Positions 1 to 12,000 of a DNA stretch of 64,000 nt are shown in pieces. Each line of letters starts with the position of its first letter. The first letter of the stretch is position 1. The stretch covers positions 6,635,001 through 6,699,000 of the forward strand of contig JAPFBL010001617.1 of assembly GCA_026182355.1 (NCBI GenBank), in the 5' to 3' direction. Source of the stretch: Hermatobates lingyangjiaoensis. Taxonomy: Eukaryota > Arthropoda > Insecta > Hemiptera > Hermatobatidae. Position numbers and translations under genes: made by a program. The notes beneath the pieces are model-generated. The model was not told the origin of the DNA. It ran no database searches and saw only the letters and a list, made by a program, of their open reading frames with translations.

Positions 1-540
1 TGGTTGAAAATCTCAGGCGGCTTCAACCTGCCAGTCTCACTGCATCTTCTCTGATTTTTCTTCTCCTCTGATCTTCTCCCAACAACCAACTGTTCGAAAT
101 ATCAATCTTAATAAGGGTTTTGTTCTATTCTGGGTTCTATGTAATTTTAATTTAGATATATAAAGTAAAAATTTTTGAACTTTTGCCCAGTTTTGGTAAA
201 TTTTGCAATTTTTAACAAGTTTGTTTGGATCGAATTTTAATATATATATTCAAACACAAGAAGAATACACAGGACAAAAACTCCTTTAATACTTCATTCA
301 TTCAGAGTCATCAAAAAAGAGGTTCATGCATTGAAAAGTAAATCAAGATTACAGTGTACTCAATAGCGCTCAACTACGGTTTAGCCTCAATTCGCCGGAA
401 GAAATATAAATAAATAATAATACAAAAAATATAAAATAAATAAATTAATGTATAAAATAAAGACAAGTAAATATCATACCGAAAAGTAGAGAAAAATTAA
501 AACTGTATAACAAAAAAAAATTTTTTTGTAATACAGGTTA
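1..540. other. AT-rich flank, nothing recognised
   Basis: No coding frame, RNA gene or repeat with a recognisable identity is visible. The stretch is AT-rich with several A and T runs, and it borders the Penelope relic that follows. Confidence 0.5.
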
Positions 541-700
541 AATCCGGTGGCCGTTCTCTCTCCAAGTAGACAAATATGGGCCTCCTCAGAAGCACTTTAA
601 GTAACTGGTTGTTACTTAAGTTACTTTATGTAATTGGTTGTATTGTCAAGAACTTCTTTGAGAATTGAACACTTCATGGGCACCGTGTCTGTCAATACTA
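541..700 (-). mobile_element. Penelope-like element 3' relic
   Basis: The stretch reads like the end of the endonuclease frame plus downstream sequence of the Penelope-like element at 45890-46050. Shared blocks include the part around CTCCTCAGAAGC (CTTCCTCATAAGC in the other copy) and the part around AACTTCTTTGAGAA. No intact frame remains. It is a short, degraded copy, called by similarity inside this window only. Confidence 0.45.
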
Positions 701-1263
701 TTCATTAATATTCTCAATCCTTACTTCATTTTATTGTTAAACAGTAATTCCTATCACATAATATTCAAAAAAACTTTCTACACTTTTTGTAGCTGCTTCA
801 ACAACATTTAAGTTGATTCGGCTTAACTAAGTTGAACTGTGAGTCGGTCATTAACACAACAATCCACCCATTGCCATCCACGCTGATTCTAAAAGTCTTG
901 GTTTTTAATTACCTTTTTATTGTCTGAATCCTCAAATATATTTCTGACAGTAGTACCCTATTATTGCTAGTAGTACTACAGTATTGACAGTCGTACCATA
1001 TTATCAGAAGTGTTTCTAAGGATGCTCATATTTGTCTCCATGAAGGTAGAATAACTTTAGGACTAAATCCCCCCCTTTTTTAAGTACATTGTAATGTTAA
1101 TTTTTTACCCTTCTTCTTCTTTCTGGTATTATTTTTCCTTGCCTTTATTTTATACTTTCATTTTTTTATTTAACTTTTCTTCTTTTCCCTTTCTTCCTTT
1201 TTTCCCTCTTGTAGACGGTAGTTGAGAGCTCTTGAGTCAATTTATAGTCTTTTTAGGGTAAAA
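701..1263. other. unassigned AT-rich sequence
   Basis: No coding frame or known element is recognised. A pyrimidine-rich tract runs from about 1080 to 1210. Confidence 0.4.
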
Positions 1264-2042
1264 ATGGTCTCCACATATAAAAATTTAATGGTATAAACAA
1301 CGCGTTTTGAACACGTAGTAAACGTAACATACAATATTGTAAAACATACAATGTCATCAGAGAGTTATCTATAGTACAAAATAAAAATAAAATAAGGAAG
1401 AGAGTACGAACCTAAGGGTGAGTGTCTGTGGTACAACTGACTGGGAATAGGATGGACGTGTGTGAGGGTATGATGGGGTGTACATCTGTTTCATATTAGA
1501 AGGCAGGTACATTTCATTATTTTTTTTCCTAAAGGTTAGGCTGATCTTTTACATTTGCTCTAAGACTAAGTGTAGGAAACATGTTGAAAATATAACACAG
1601 AAAACTATAACGAAATACTAATAAATATAGGAATAAGGAGGGAAAAAAAGTTCTATTTTCTCCTTATTCTTATATTTGTTTGTATTTCGTTATAGTTCTC
1701 TGTGTTATATTTTCAATATGTTTCCTACACTTAGTCTTAGAGCAAATGTACAGGCTCAGCCTAACCTTTAGGGAAAAAAATAGCAATGAAGTGTACCTGC
1801 CTTCTAATATGAAACAGAAGTACACCCCATCATACCCTCACCCACATCCATCCTATTCCCAGTCAGTTGTACCACAGACACTCACCCTTAGGTTCGTACT
1901 CTCTTCCTTATTTTATTTTTATTTTGTACTATAGATAACTCTCTGATGACATTATATTTTTAAGTTAATGCCTGAGGAAGAACACTACGTGTTCGAAACG
2001 CGTTGTTTATACTATTAAATGTTTATATGTGGAGACCATTTC
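1264..2042. repeat. large inverted repeat (fold-back), PLE pLTR-like
   Basis: Two arms of roughly 380 bases, about 1264-1640 and 1650-2042, are inverted copies with scattered mismatches and only a few bases between them. The right arm carries a hammerhead-like motif at 1972-1998. The same spot in the left arm has lost the CTGANGA box. No coding region lies between the arms. The layout is the same as the head-to-head Penelope terminal repeats at 40-50 kb, so I read it as an ORF-less pLTR pair. The family is not represented elsewhere in the window. Confidence 0.7.
1972..1998 (+). ncRNA. hammerhead-like motif, family I
   Basis: CTGAGGA, one extra A, a perfect 6-bp stem (GAACAC with GTGTTC, loop TAC), then GAAAC. 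This is the core of the minimal hammerhead variant known from Penelope-like elements. Stem I and the cleavage site were not defined. Confidence 0.5.
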
Positions 2043-2713
2043 ATTAGCTTTGTACCCTACAATGAGTAAGTACCACATAATAACTAATTGCACTACGTTA
2101 GAATTTATAGTCTTTCAAACCATGAACATTTTCAGAAATATTGGAGTGAGTGTTTGTCTTAGTTTATCTATGTCTTCCTTGTTTGATTAATCGTCCTGAC
2201 GAACGGTTTCATTTTGATTATAATATGCATACATTTTTTGAAGGTGATGCAACTTACATATAAAACCAATTAGTTTTAGGTCATTGACTAACAAGTGTTC
2301 GAAAACATAGTCAACCAGGACTTGATACTGTACATGAGTTGATTTAACCACCAATATATAAACAGTATTTGAAAAATATAAACTTTCGATTAGTTGAACA
2401 ATAAATGAAACAAAGGCACTCTGATACTCAAACCACTGAAAAACACTAACTTTAAATTTGAATATTTCATAATTTTCAAGTGACATACACTTATTGAGAT
2501 AAAAAACAGTTTTTTTTTACAGTTAAAAGAAGCAGTCTTATTAGTTTCTTGGCCATAATGACCTATTTTTAACACATAATAAATTTGAAGAAACAAATGA
2601 TGTAAAAATAAAATACATCAAATACACTTTTTAAATAAGAAACTTTACTTATTTTTTAGGTATCTGGTGTGATACAGCCCTCATTAACAACAAAAAAACA
2701 AAGCAGGATTAAA
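2043..2713. other. clu downstream region, nothing recognised
   Basis: AT-rich. Short open frames on the minus strand (2187-2596) have no recognisable similarity. Transcripts of clu probably end at the high-coordinate edge of this stretch. Confidence 0.4.
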
Positions 2714-2726
2714 TTTATTTTTTATT
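2714..2726 (-). terminator. candidate clu poly(A) signals
   Basis: Two AATAAA hexamers read on the minus strand at 2721-2726 and 2714-2719, about 105-115 bases past the clu stop codon. The position suits a short 3' UTR. Hexamers are frequent in such AT-rich sequence, so this is an inference. Confidence 0.45.
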
Positions 2727-2831
2727 TCATTCAAACCGAAGTTAACAATTTAAGAGGGATAATGGCTATGATTGATAGATGGCACTGGTGGCTTTTGGCT
2801 GAGTAAGAGGTAAGTAATGTTCCAAAATAGC

Positions 2832-3036
2832 TCAACTAGATGGAGTGTCGCTTAAGGGAGAGGGTCCATTTTCTCGAATCTTAATAGGTGAAGGTGACAC
2901 ATTCGTACCTCCCTCTTTTCCCTTCATTAAATTTGACTCTTTAATCTCTTTATTTTCATTTCCATCGTCTATGCTATTTGTTTCTCTGGAAGTATGCTTT
3001 TCTATTTCATTTTTGAAATTTTCGATGTCTTGTTGG
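2832..3036 (-). CDS. clu: clu exon 22 (C-terminus and stop)
   Basis: Residues 1288-1355 and a TGA at 2832-2834. [14 protein letters not shown] matches SQKDLENLKAEV of human CLUH and fixes the exon. The rest is a low-complexity charged tail ending LSDTPSS. The acceptor is TTAACAG. Confidence 0.92.
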
Positions 3037-6000
3037 CTGTTAAAAAATAATTAATAACAATTATGTTACACATAAAAAATAGAATATAATAAATCATACT
3101 AACAATCGTAAAATAAAATAAACAGAATATTAGTCATAAATTCGTTTTAGTATCAGAATTCGTTATAGCAACTTCACATTATAAGTGTTAAAAAATGAGA
3201 CTTAATTCTTAAACTAATAAAGCCACCTATATTTCAGCCATCTATGAGACGATCTTTAGTCGACAAACTTTTAACTTAACGTAAATTATAAATATCTTCC
3301 AAACACTACAGACTTCGAAATAATATTGACCAACCAAAATGAACCTTCCCTACTACTAACACCACCCTAATCAAACCGATAAAAAAACAAGCCAATATCA
3401 ACCAGAGAAGTTAATAAGACTAGAAAAGGAATCTAGATCGTCACAAGAACCTTCGTTACATTACTTCTTACAGTTATCAAATTTATAGAAATTTGAAGAG
3501 CCCACAGAATAATTTTCTTCATTGACACATTTCTGATTCTTTATATGTTTTTCAAAAGAACATTTTTTCAATAGTTTTCTCATTTTAAAGTATCAATTCT
3601 GATAAAGAGTTTATTTTTAACTCTAAATGTTGACTCAAGCAAGAGATGTCTTTTGATGTTACAACACTCAATAATATTCATAATATTCAACAATATTCGC
3701 TTTATCTACTTTCTGTACTCATTCAATCCTTAAATTCCAAGTTTCGAATGTACTCTGCATTTCTCTCACATCCACTTTTCCAACTCATAAATAAACTGCT
3801 ACTCTATTAATTCTATAATGAAACGACATACATATATAAAGTATCATAAGACGCAATTTCTGAAGTCACTTGCAGTTTCCCAGGGTGCCAAAATTAAGGT
3901 TCTTGCTTCCAAGTACATACATGGTTTTCGCATGTCATAGCCTTATCTTTAAAACAGTGGTAGTAACTCAGACATCCAGGACAGTAGGAATTCTTTTTGA
4001 GCTTCTGGACCTATTTTTTTTACTTATTTTCCTCGATCGAGGACTGTTTTTCATTCCCAATTTTAGTTTGTTCAATAGAAATAATTAAAAGTATTAAGTT
4101 CCAAAATTTTGGTTAGAATTACAACTTCATGAATCCGGCTATCCATCCACTACTTCGGTTAATTTGTCGCGTTCATCATAATTTGTAGATTGTGAAATAG
4201 GATGTGTACTGGTAGAAGAGCACGCTTCCATAGTGGTGGTTTGAGCACTTCATCCGACACTCTAATTCCTGTCAACCGCTTCATTTGTCTCAGTAATTGG
4301 GAAGATATTGCATCTCCAAGTTGTTCACTTCCTAAAAGTTTCTCAATCCTGATATTTCCTTAGTAGTAGAAGGTATTTACTGTTTTTTCTGAAGGTCTTC
4401 GTAGGATTTCGACGCTCGTTTCTATACAATTTCGGATGCTTGATGCAGCATTTCAAATTCTATGGTATAAACAAATGCATGAAATTTATTTATGGAGCTC
4501 TTAATAGGTTTATAGCAAAAACTGATTCAATTGGACAAAACCCAAGTTCCGGGCTCGGCTTCCTAAAAGGTCGAACTTTAATTAAAAATGAAACTGCAGC
4601 TGTACGAGAAAACATAGAATACATATCGTCACCCGATTCACCACATACTGCACTATAGAAAATATAAAGATTAATGCTATATTCTTAAAGAAGAGAACAC
4701 TAAATAGTTTACAAACACTTGCATAAAACTAATAAAATATAAAAATAATGACATAAATACTGAATATCTATTACGAAATCATAACTGCACAAAAAAAAAA
4801 TAAAAAATAAAAACCTATCTCATCTGAGTCATCATTGTTTATTGTCGATTTTCCTAACTTAAAACCATAACATTTAAACATCTGAATATTACTGCCCACA
4901 CTGCATAGCAGTAATAAATAATTGAGAATAGGGGGCTTCCAACGATCACAAAAAATAACGCTAACAGAATCTGGTATTAACATCAAAATACAGTCATGGA
5001 CAAACAGAATTACATAGACAGCATTGGGGTTTACCTTGCTTAAGAATCATGACATGGGCAGTACCAAGTAAAGATAATTTAAGACTCCAATGATAACGGG
5101 CATAAATACAAACAGAAGGATAATTACACACATCAAATCCAATGAAAAACCTTAGTGTCCTATAATGTCCCTTGTAGGATTGCCGAAGAGTATAAAAAAC
5201 ATCATTCCTGAATCGGACCCTATATTACCCAAGCGAACGATGAATTATTATTATTATAATGTTGAATGTAATCGTTCAGTTTTCATTGCATCATAGTGCG
5301 AATTAACTTAATGCTGGTCCTGGAAGGTAAAACAACAGCAAATTTAATTGTATCTGTATTCTGGGGTCAGTATGAAAACGAAATAACCATATTTTTCAAA
5401 CTAAAATGTTAATATAAAAAATGAGCAATTCAATTTATCAAAAGATAATGCTTTACAACAAAGGAAGCTCTACTAGATATTAGCCCAAGCATACATTACA
5501 ATTAAAACAAAAATGTTTATTTACCATAACTCACTTATTAAATAATGTAATAAATAAACTTGAACAAGTTCAATAATGTACCTGATGTGGACAAAGAGAA
5601 TCCCATTGATTACGTTTAACATGTCCAAGACACTACCCATGGAAGGTGTCTGTATCTGTATAGGAGGTAAACCAGCTCCAGGTTTTCCGGTGTAGATTTC
5701 ATTCATCTTTTTCTGTAGAACTACCGCCTGTTGAGTCAAATGTCTTAAGCATTCTGATGATTCCTTAGTTTTTTCATGATTTTCTCCCAACTACAATTTA
5801 AAAAGTAAATACTAATTCAATAGCTAATGCATTTTTCACACCTCAAAATATTCTATATAATATTGAAGCGGTCATTTCTGATAAACATCTTTATACCTAA
5901 CTAATTAAAATAATTAGGTTTACAGAAAGCCAAGTATCATATAGGATAATTATCCATATAAACAAAGTTTTATCTTAAAGTAAGGAGTTTCGAATGCATA

Positions 6001-9000
6001 ATGTTCTAATTAAGATTTATCTAAAATACCAATTGGAACATTGAATACACAAAAAATTGAATACACAAACTGAAACAAAATAGGTTTAAGAAAACACACC
6101 TGCTTGTAATAAGAAGGTAGAGATAGGAATGGGTTACACAGTAAGTGAAGTTTAAACAGTAAAGTATTTAGATAAACATGGAATTATTAAAATAATTTCT
6201 TGATCTGTTAGTGAACAAATAATCCAAGATGAACTTCCGACTCAGTAAAAACGTCTCAGTTGAAGAGCGTTTGAAACATTATTATTTGTAAAAAAAAAAC
6301 TAATGTTTAGGCAAACTACTTAGTGTAATAGACATTACTGAAATAGTTTTTCAAATACACTATTTGAATATCGGTAATATAATAACCGATAGCTATCATT
6401 TTTTTAAGACACTAACTACTTCAAAAGACTATAAAACAGACGGATAACAAACTACTAAATAATAAAAAAAAGTAAATAACACAAAAATATTATTCATAAT
6501 ACACGAACAAAAACCGATATTAAAAATAATACCAGGAAATACAGAATTAGGCTTCCACATTCTGTCATTACCATGTATTCATGTATGATAGATTATATAT
6601 TTCAACCATTAATGCTATAATATTGCCATTGATAGAATACAGTGAATCCATATGTTTATTAATCTAATTTGAATACTTACTTGTTGTTTATAAATTGCGT
6701 ATGTTTCTTTTTCACTATTCAAAGCTGACCTGAAGTCTCCCATACAGGACTGAGTTCTCGCAACAAGATGATAACTGACAGCTACTTTAAGAGATTTAGC
6801 TCCGTAATATTTTACATTTAATTCAAGGGCTTTTTCAAGAAATCTCAAAGATAATTCATACTCCCCAACAGCGTGAAGGATCAAACTAATGTTACTCTAA
6901 AAATATTAAATACTATTTCAATACATCCAGTTGATAAAAGAAATACAAGATATGAGTAGAATGTATTAATTTAAAAAAGGTATACCCTTTGACTTCATAA
7001 AAAGTATTGGACTTTGTTACAAAGCTTTTGATTCATCCGATATTCCATTCCTCGGGTGATACCGAGTGCCAAACTAGGCAAATCCAGGAAATATCCCAGG
7101 ATTGATAGTAGTTAACTACTAATGTCTGTAATCTGCTCCTTTATTTTTTGATATTCATACACTCAAAGGGTGAACCATTTTTTAAATTCAATCCACCTAT
7201 ATTGATATGGATAACATTTAATTATATATATAATATAGACCACAGTTAATTATATCTGTAATAACATTGTAACAGTTTAAACATACAGTGGTACCTCTTC
7301 ATACGAAAGCCTCTTCTTACAAAATTTCTATTTCACAAAAGGTATTCTGGAAAAAAATTGTCTCATCCTACGAACTTTGTTTCACCATACGAAAAAAGTT
7401 TTGTGGGTGGTTCGAACAATTTAAGAAAAGAACTGGAATTCACTCTGTTGTTAGGCATGGCAAAGCATCACGTTCTGATAAGAAAGCAGCAGACGCATTT
7501 GTGCGAAATTCGAACAGTTGGTGATATTGGAGGGCTTTGTGCAGAACAAGTGTTCAGTTGTAATGAGACTGGCTTATTTTGGAAAAAGATGCCACGTCGT
7601 ACATTTATTACAGCAGAAAATATGTATGGCTTAGCATACTTCAGAAAAAATGTTAAAATTTGTCAACGACAAACGTCCTTGGGTCGGTTTTTCACAAAAC
7701 GTCAGGCAACAACCAGTGCTTAAAATGAACCTGAGAGAAAAAAGGCTAAAGAATCTGAAGACGATAGCAATTAAAACAAGTGAAAAATATAAAACAGAAA
7801 ATAAAACAAGTGATATGTTCTGAAGTTAAAAAAATGATAAAAGTTATAAAAAGTTAAAAAAATAATTTTCTTTTCACAATTATTTTTCATAACTCTAATT
7901 AAAATGTGTTCGTAAAGTTCATATGTATACGTTATGCAGTTGGGAAACGTCTCCTCCTCCTCTGTACTCCCACCATCATCTCTTCTCGTTCACCCAAGAC
8001 GCTCAGATCCAAAGATAAATGACTTAACATATTATTACGTATTATTATTATTTAATTTTATAATTTATCTCCATGCTTATTACAATAATAATATGTATAA
8101 CAATTATTATATTGGCTATTACATATATTGGTTATTTTAATTTATCAAGTGTATTTTGGGGAGGGTATTGGGGGCTTGGAACGCATTAGGCTATTTACTT
8201 GTAATTAGCGATTCATCTGACGAAAAACTCATCTTACGAAATCGCTTCCGGAACAAATTAATTTCGTAGTAAAAGGTATGACTGTATGTTACTTTTATTA
8301 AACTGCTGTTAAATACTACTTACATCCAGTAATGCCATATCAGGGTGGTTTTCTCCACAAACAAGTAGCACAAGGTACCTAGCTCTGTATAGTAGTTTCA
8401 AGGCAGTACTAACTTGACCGTTAGCAAAACAGTACAAAGCTAGATGAGTCTGCAAAAACAAAACCATATAACATTAGAAAAAAGATAAATGTAAACGTTA
8501 ATTAAAAGTTAAAACTAATAACATAACACTAGACAACAGATATCAGAAGTCTTCTATTAATTTAATTTATACTCAGTCCGTGGAATAAAATTATTTTATT
8601 TTAGTTTCATTTTTTAACTCGATAAAGTTTACACACTTCCTCAATTTTAAAGTCTGCATAAAGATCAGAGTATAACTTTGTAAGACCATGAGACGTTTTA
8701 AATCAAGTATTTATTAGCATATATGCCTTACCACACGTTTCACTCTCACTGGGACCTAGGGTGGATCAAATAGAAATACTGAATGTTACATCACATACTT
8801 CTGGGATTCTCTGCTGTAAGTTTTATTAATATAACACAGTTTCTTCCTTTCTCCTCTCTCTCTCATACAAACCTCGTCAATAGGAGTCCGTATAATTACA
8901 GTTTTGTAATAAAACACTTTTAGAGAATACCTACGTTCCGTCAAACGAAACAAAACTAGACATATTTACATCGATTATAATTACAACCTATTTAAAAACT

Positions 9001-12000
9001 CAGAAACCTTAAAACTAGAAAAAAATCAAAGATTTGTTATAAACAATAAGCCAAGGTAAAACTTAAACATGATTATATTTACATATTCAGTAATGGTATA
9101 GGGATGATCAATTCCATTAACTCTTTCCGACATTATCACTGCCTTTTGCTGATATGAAAGGGCCTCCGTGTGGTCACCCATAATGTAATTGAGCTTTGCC
9201 AACAACCTCAAACACTGAACGATCTCTGGATGCATTGCTCCATAAACATTGTTTAAAAGGTTCAATGCTTCGTTAATCAATTCATATCCATCTTTAAGAT
9301 ATCCTGCCTGAATTTTATTTTGACCTGTTGTATAAAAATTGAAAGCATCACTAGCCTGAAATAATTTTAAAAAATTACCTGAGATAGAATTATAAAAGAA
9401 AAAAAATTCAAACATAATTGTTAAATTACCCTGGGATTGATATGCTTAACAACAGGGAAGGTATTAATTATGTCTTCTTCAAGAAAAGTAAATTTGTTTT
9501 TGGCATCAAAGGAATATTCCCTAAGTAAAATTTGCAAACCAGTTTTCATACAGAAAGATCTGAAACATTGATTAGATTAATATAAACAGCATACTCTTCC
9601 TTTTATTTAAATACCAAACAAATTCTACAGTATGATTTACTGAATTTCATTTTTAAAATATTAACTAACTGAATAAGTAACGATAACTATTATAGATTGA
9701 TAAAAACTTTCATTTAACTCAGTCCTTCTTGAACTGTGGATCTCAACTACTTACGGTGTTTAATATGAAATAGTCAATTAATTTGTTTAGAGGGGAGTAG
9801 GGTTCACAACGATTTTGTAATCATAAACCGTGTTTGAAGTATTTGCGTAAACAATAATTTTTGTAGTATTCTTATGCTGGATGTAGTTTTAAATTTCTCG
9901 AACTCAGAGGGTTGTTATAAAAAAAAAGTTTAAGAAGCCCTGATATTTAACTAATCAAATTTCCTAAGAAGTTAAATTAAGATATTTTCTTCAATTTCCA
10001 TGATTGATTATAAAACACAGCTAAAGCAGGTTTTCTCAGATAGTGCAGCAGTTTTAATAACGGACGAGGTAATATTTAACAAAAATTAATCACATACAAG
10101 TGAAATTATCTATGTTTATTTAAAGTCAATGATTGTGAAACTGATCTCTTGAAGCTCCTGTTTGTATGTGAAAAACACAAGTTTTCCGATTTAATGATTT
10201 AATTCATAAAATCTTGCATTTACTTAAAACATGGGTTCTTTTCCGATCCCCACATTAAAAGTCTCTCACCTTTAGTGCCATTGTAGAGTAGGAAGTTTGA
10301 CTGATTTCTAATTTGGCACCCGTATTTCAGTAAAGAGAGCATCACATTACTGGGTTCCCTTAAACCATAATTTTTGATCTTTATAGTTTAAAATTCAGTT
10401 TTCCTCGGATTACTCTTACAGTCAATCACTTAACAAATGCTTGCTTAAAAATATAAGAAACGATGAAAACATAGGACATTATAAAAAAAGAATTTTAGTG
10501 ACCAAAAAATCATTCTACTTGTTGAATGGTTCTATTATTATATCAGAAAGGGAATTTTATGTAAATGGATAGCACCTTTTTCATATCCGAATTAAACATA
10601 TGACAAAAAAATTAGCCAAAAACAGAGTGACTACAATTAAATCTTTTTTTAATCAACAACTTATAGAATTACCCACATCTGGCAACTCTGAGGTCAAATA
10701 TAATTTATAAGTAATAATTTCTTTTAAAATATTTTCGCTTTTTTCATATTAACACAGCCTAGGTGATAGCATATATAAACAATAACAAATTTTTTTAAAG
10801 TAAAATTTCTTTTCCTTCTTAAGATTTAGAAGCATGAATGAGCTCAGCAAGCCATAATTTAACTGAGAATTAAAAAGGACTGTACCAATTTACCCCATAA
10901 ATTACAATGTACAATATTCTTTAATTGTTTCTAACCTCTGTGGTAGTAACAATAATAATATTATGTTTGTTATTTAACTATTTTATAGAATTACTTAACC
11001 CAGTTAATGAGAATAAATTTTATTTGAATGATACAGATCAAATGTAATGGTGCAAATAAAATTTAAATAAATGAAGAAATGCTATAATATGAAAATGGAT
11101 CCTTTTACGGTTGAATGTAAGTCAAATTCTCTATAGCGATATATTTTTTTTAATATTGTACAACGATTGTATTATTCTATGTAAATTGTATTTTTCGTTG
11201 TAATATTTGATTTACCAATGAATTAAATACATACCTCAACATAGTTAACTTGTGTATAGAATAGGTCTCTGCAACAGCGTCAACCGAATCACAATCAAGA
11301 TCCCAATCATAGTAAGACTTAAGTTCTTGAGATATCTGAGACCAAAGGCTCTTTGGAGTCAAATTGGCCCATTCATTATCTGACATTAAGTGTGATGACC
11401 TTCCACTCCGCCTTTTTCCATTCTGTTTTCTCCTTTTATTATTTTTCCCAGACTGTCCACACTACAACGGACAAAAATCTTTTTTAATGTTAATGTTAAT
11501 AACAACACTGCTTATTCAATATAATTACCATCTGTGACCTAACCTTATACTTAATTTGTTTGAATAAACTTTTACCGGTCTTCTGGAAAACCACCATCGT
11601 CATTATGATTTACACATTTACCAACTTTATATATTATATTCCTGATATTCATCATTGGTAAACTACTAGAAAATACATTCTACTTATGATTCTTTTCTAT
11701 CCGTGAATTAGCTAACACCTTCTCTGACAATTTCCACAATTTGGTATCATCATCAGTACTACGCCATCCAACAATGCCATCGTGTTGTGATATCATCTTC
11801 CATTGAGAGAAAAAACACATTGCTCTGCTGCATTTCTTTGGAGGATTAGGTATAATATAGAATCTGGCACCAAAGTCTGTTATGAAAACTTAGCAAACTG
11901 ACCCTATATCTATCCATATAAGTTTGCTGACCATAAAACCGTCCTGAAAACGTACAATCAGCCCACTGTAGTTTCTGGCAAAACTACAACAGCACCTTCT

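Noticed and set aside
7934..8140. 68-codon plus-strand frame
   Set aside because: Non-coding 3' part of the Tigger element, ending in AT-rich sequence.
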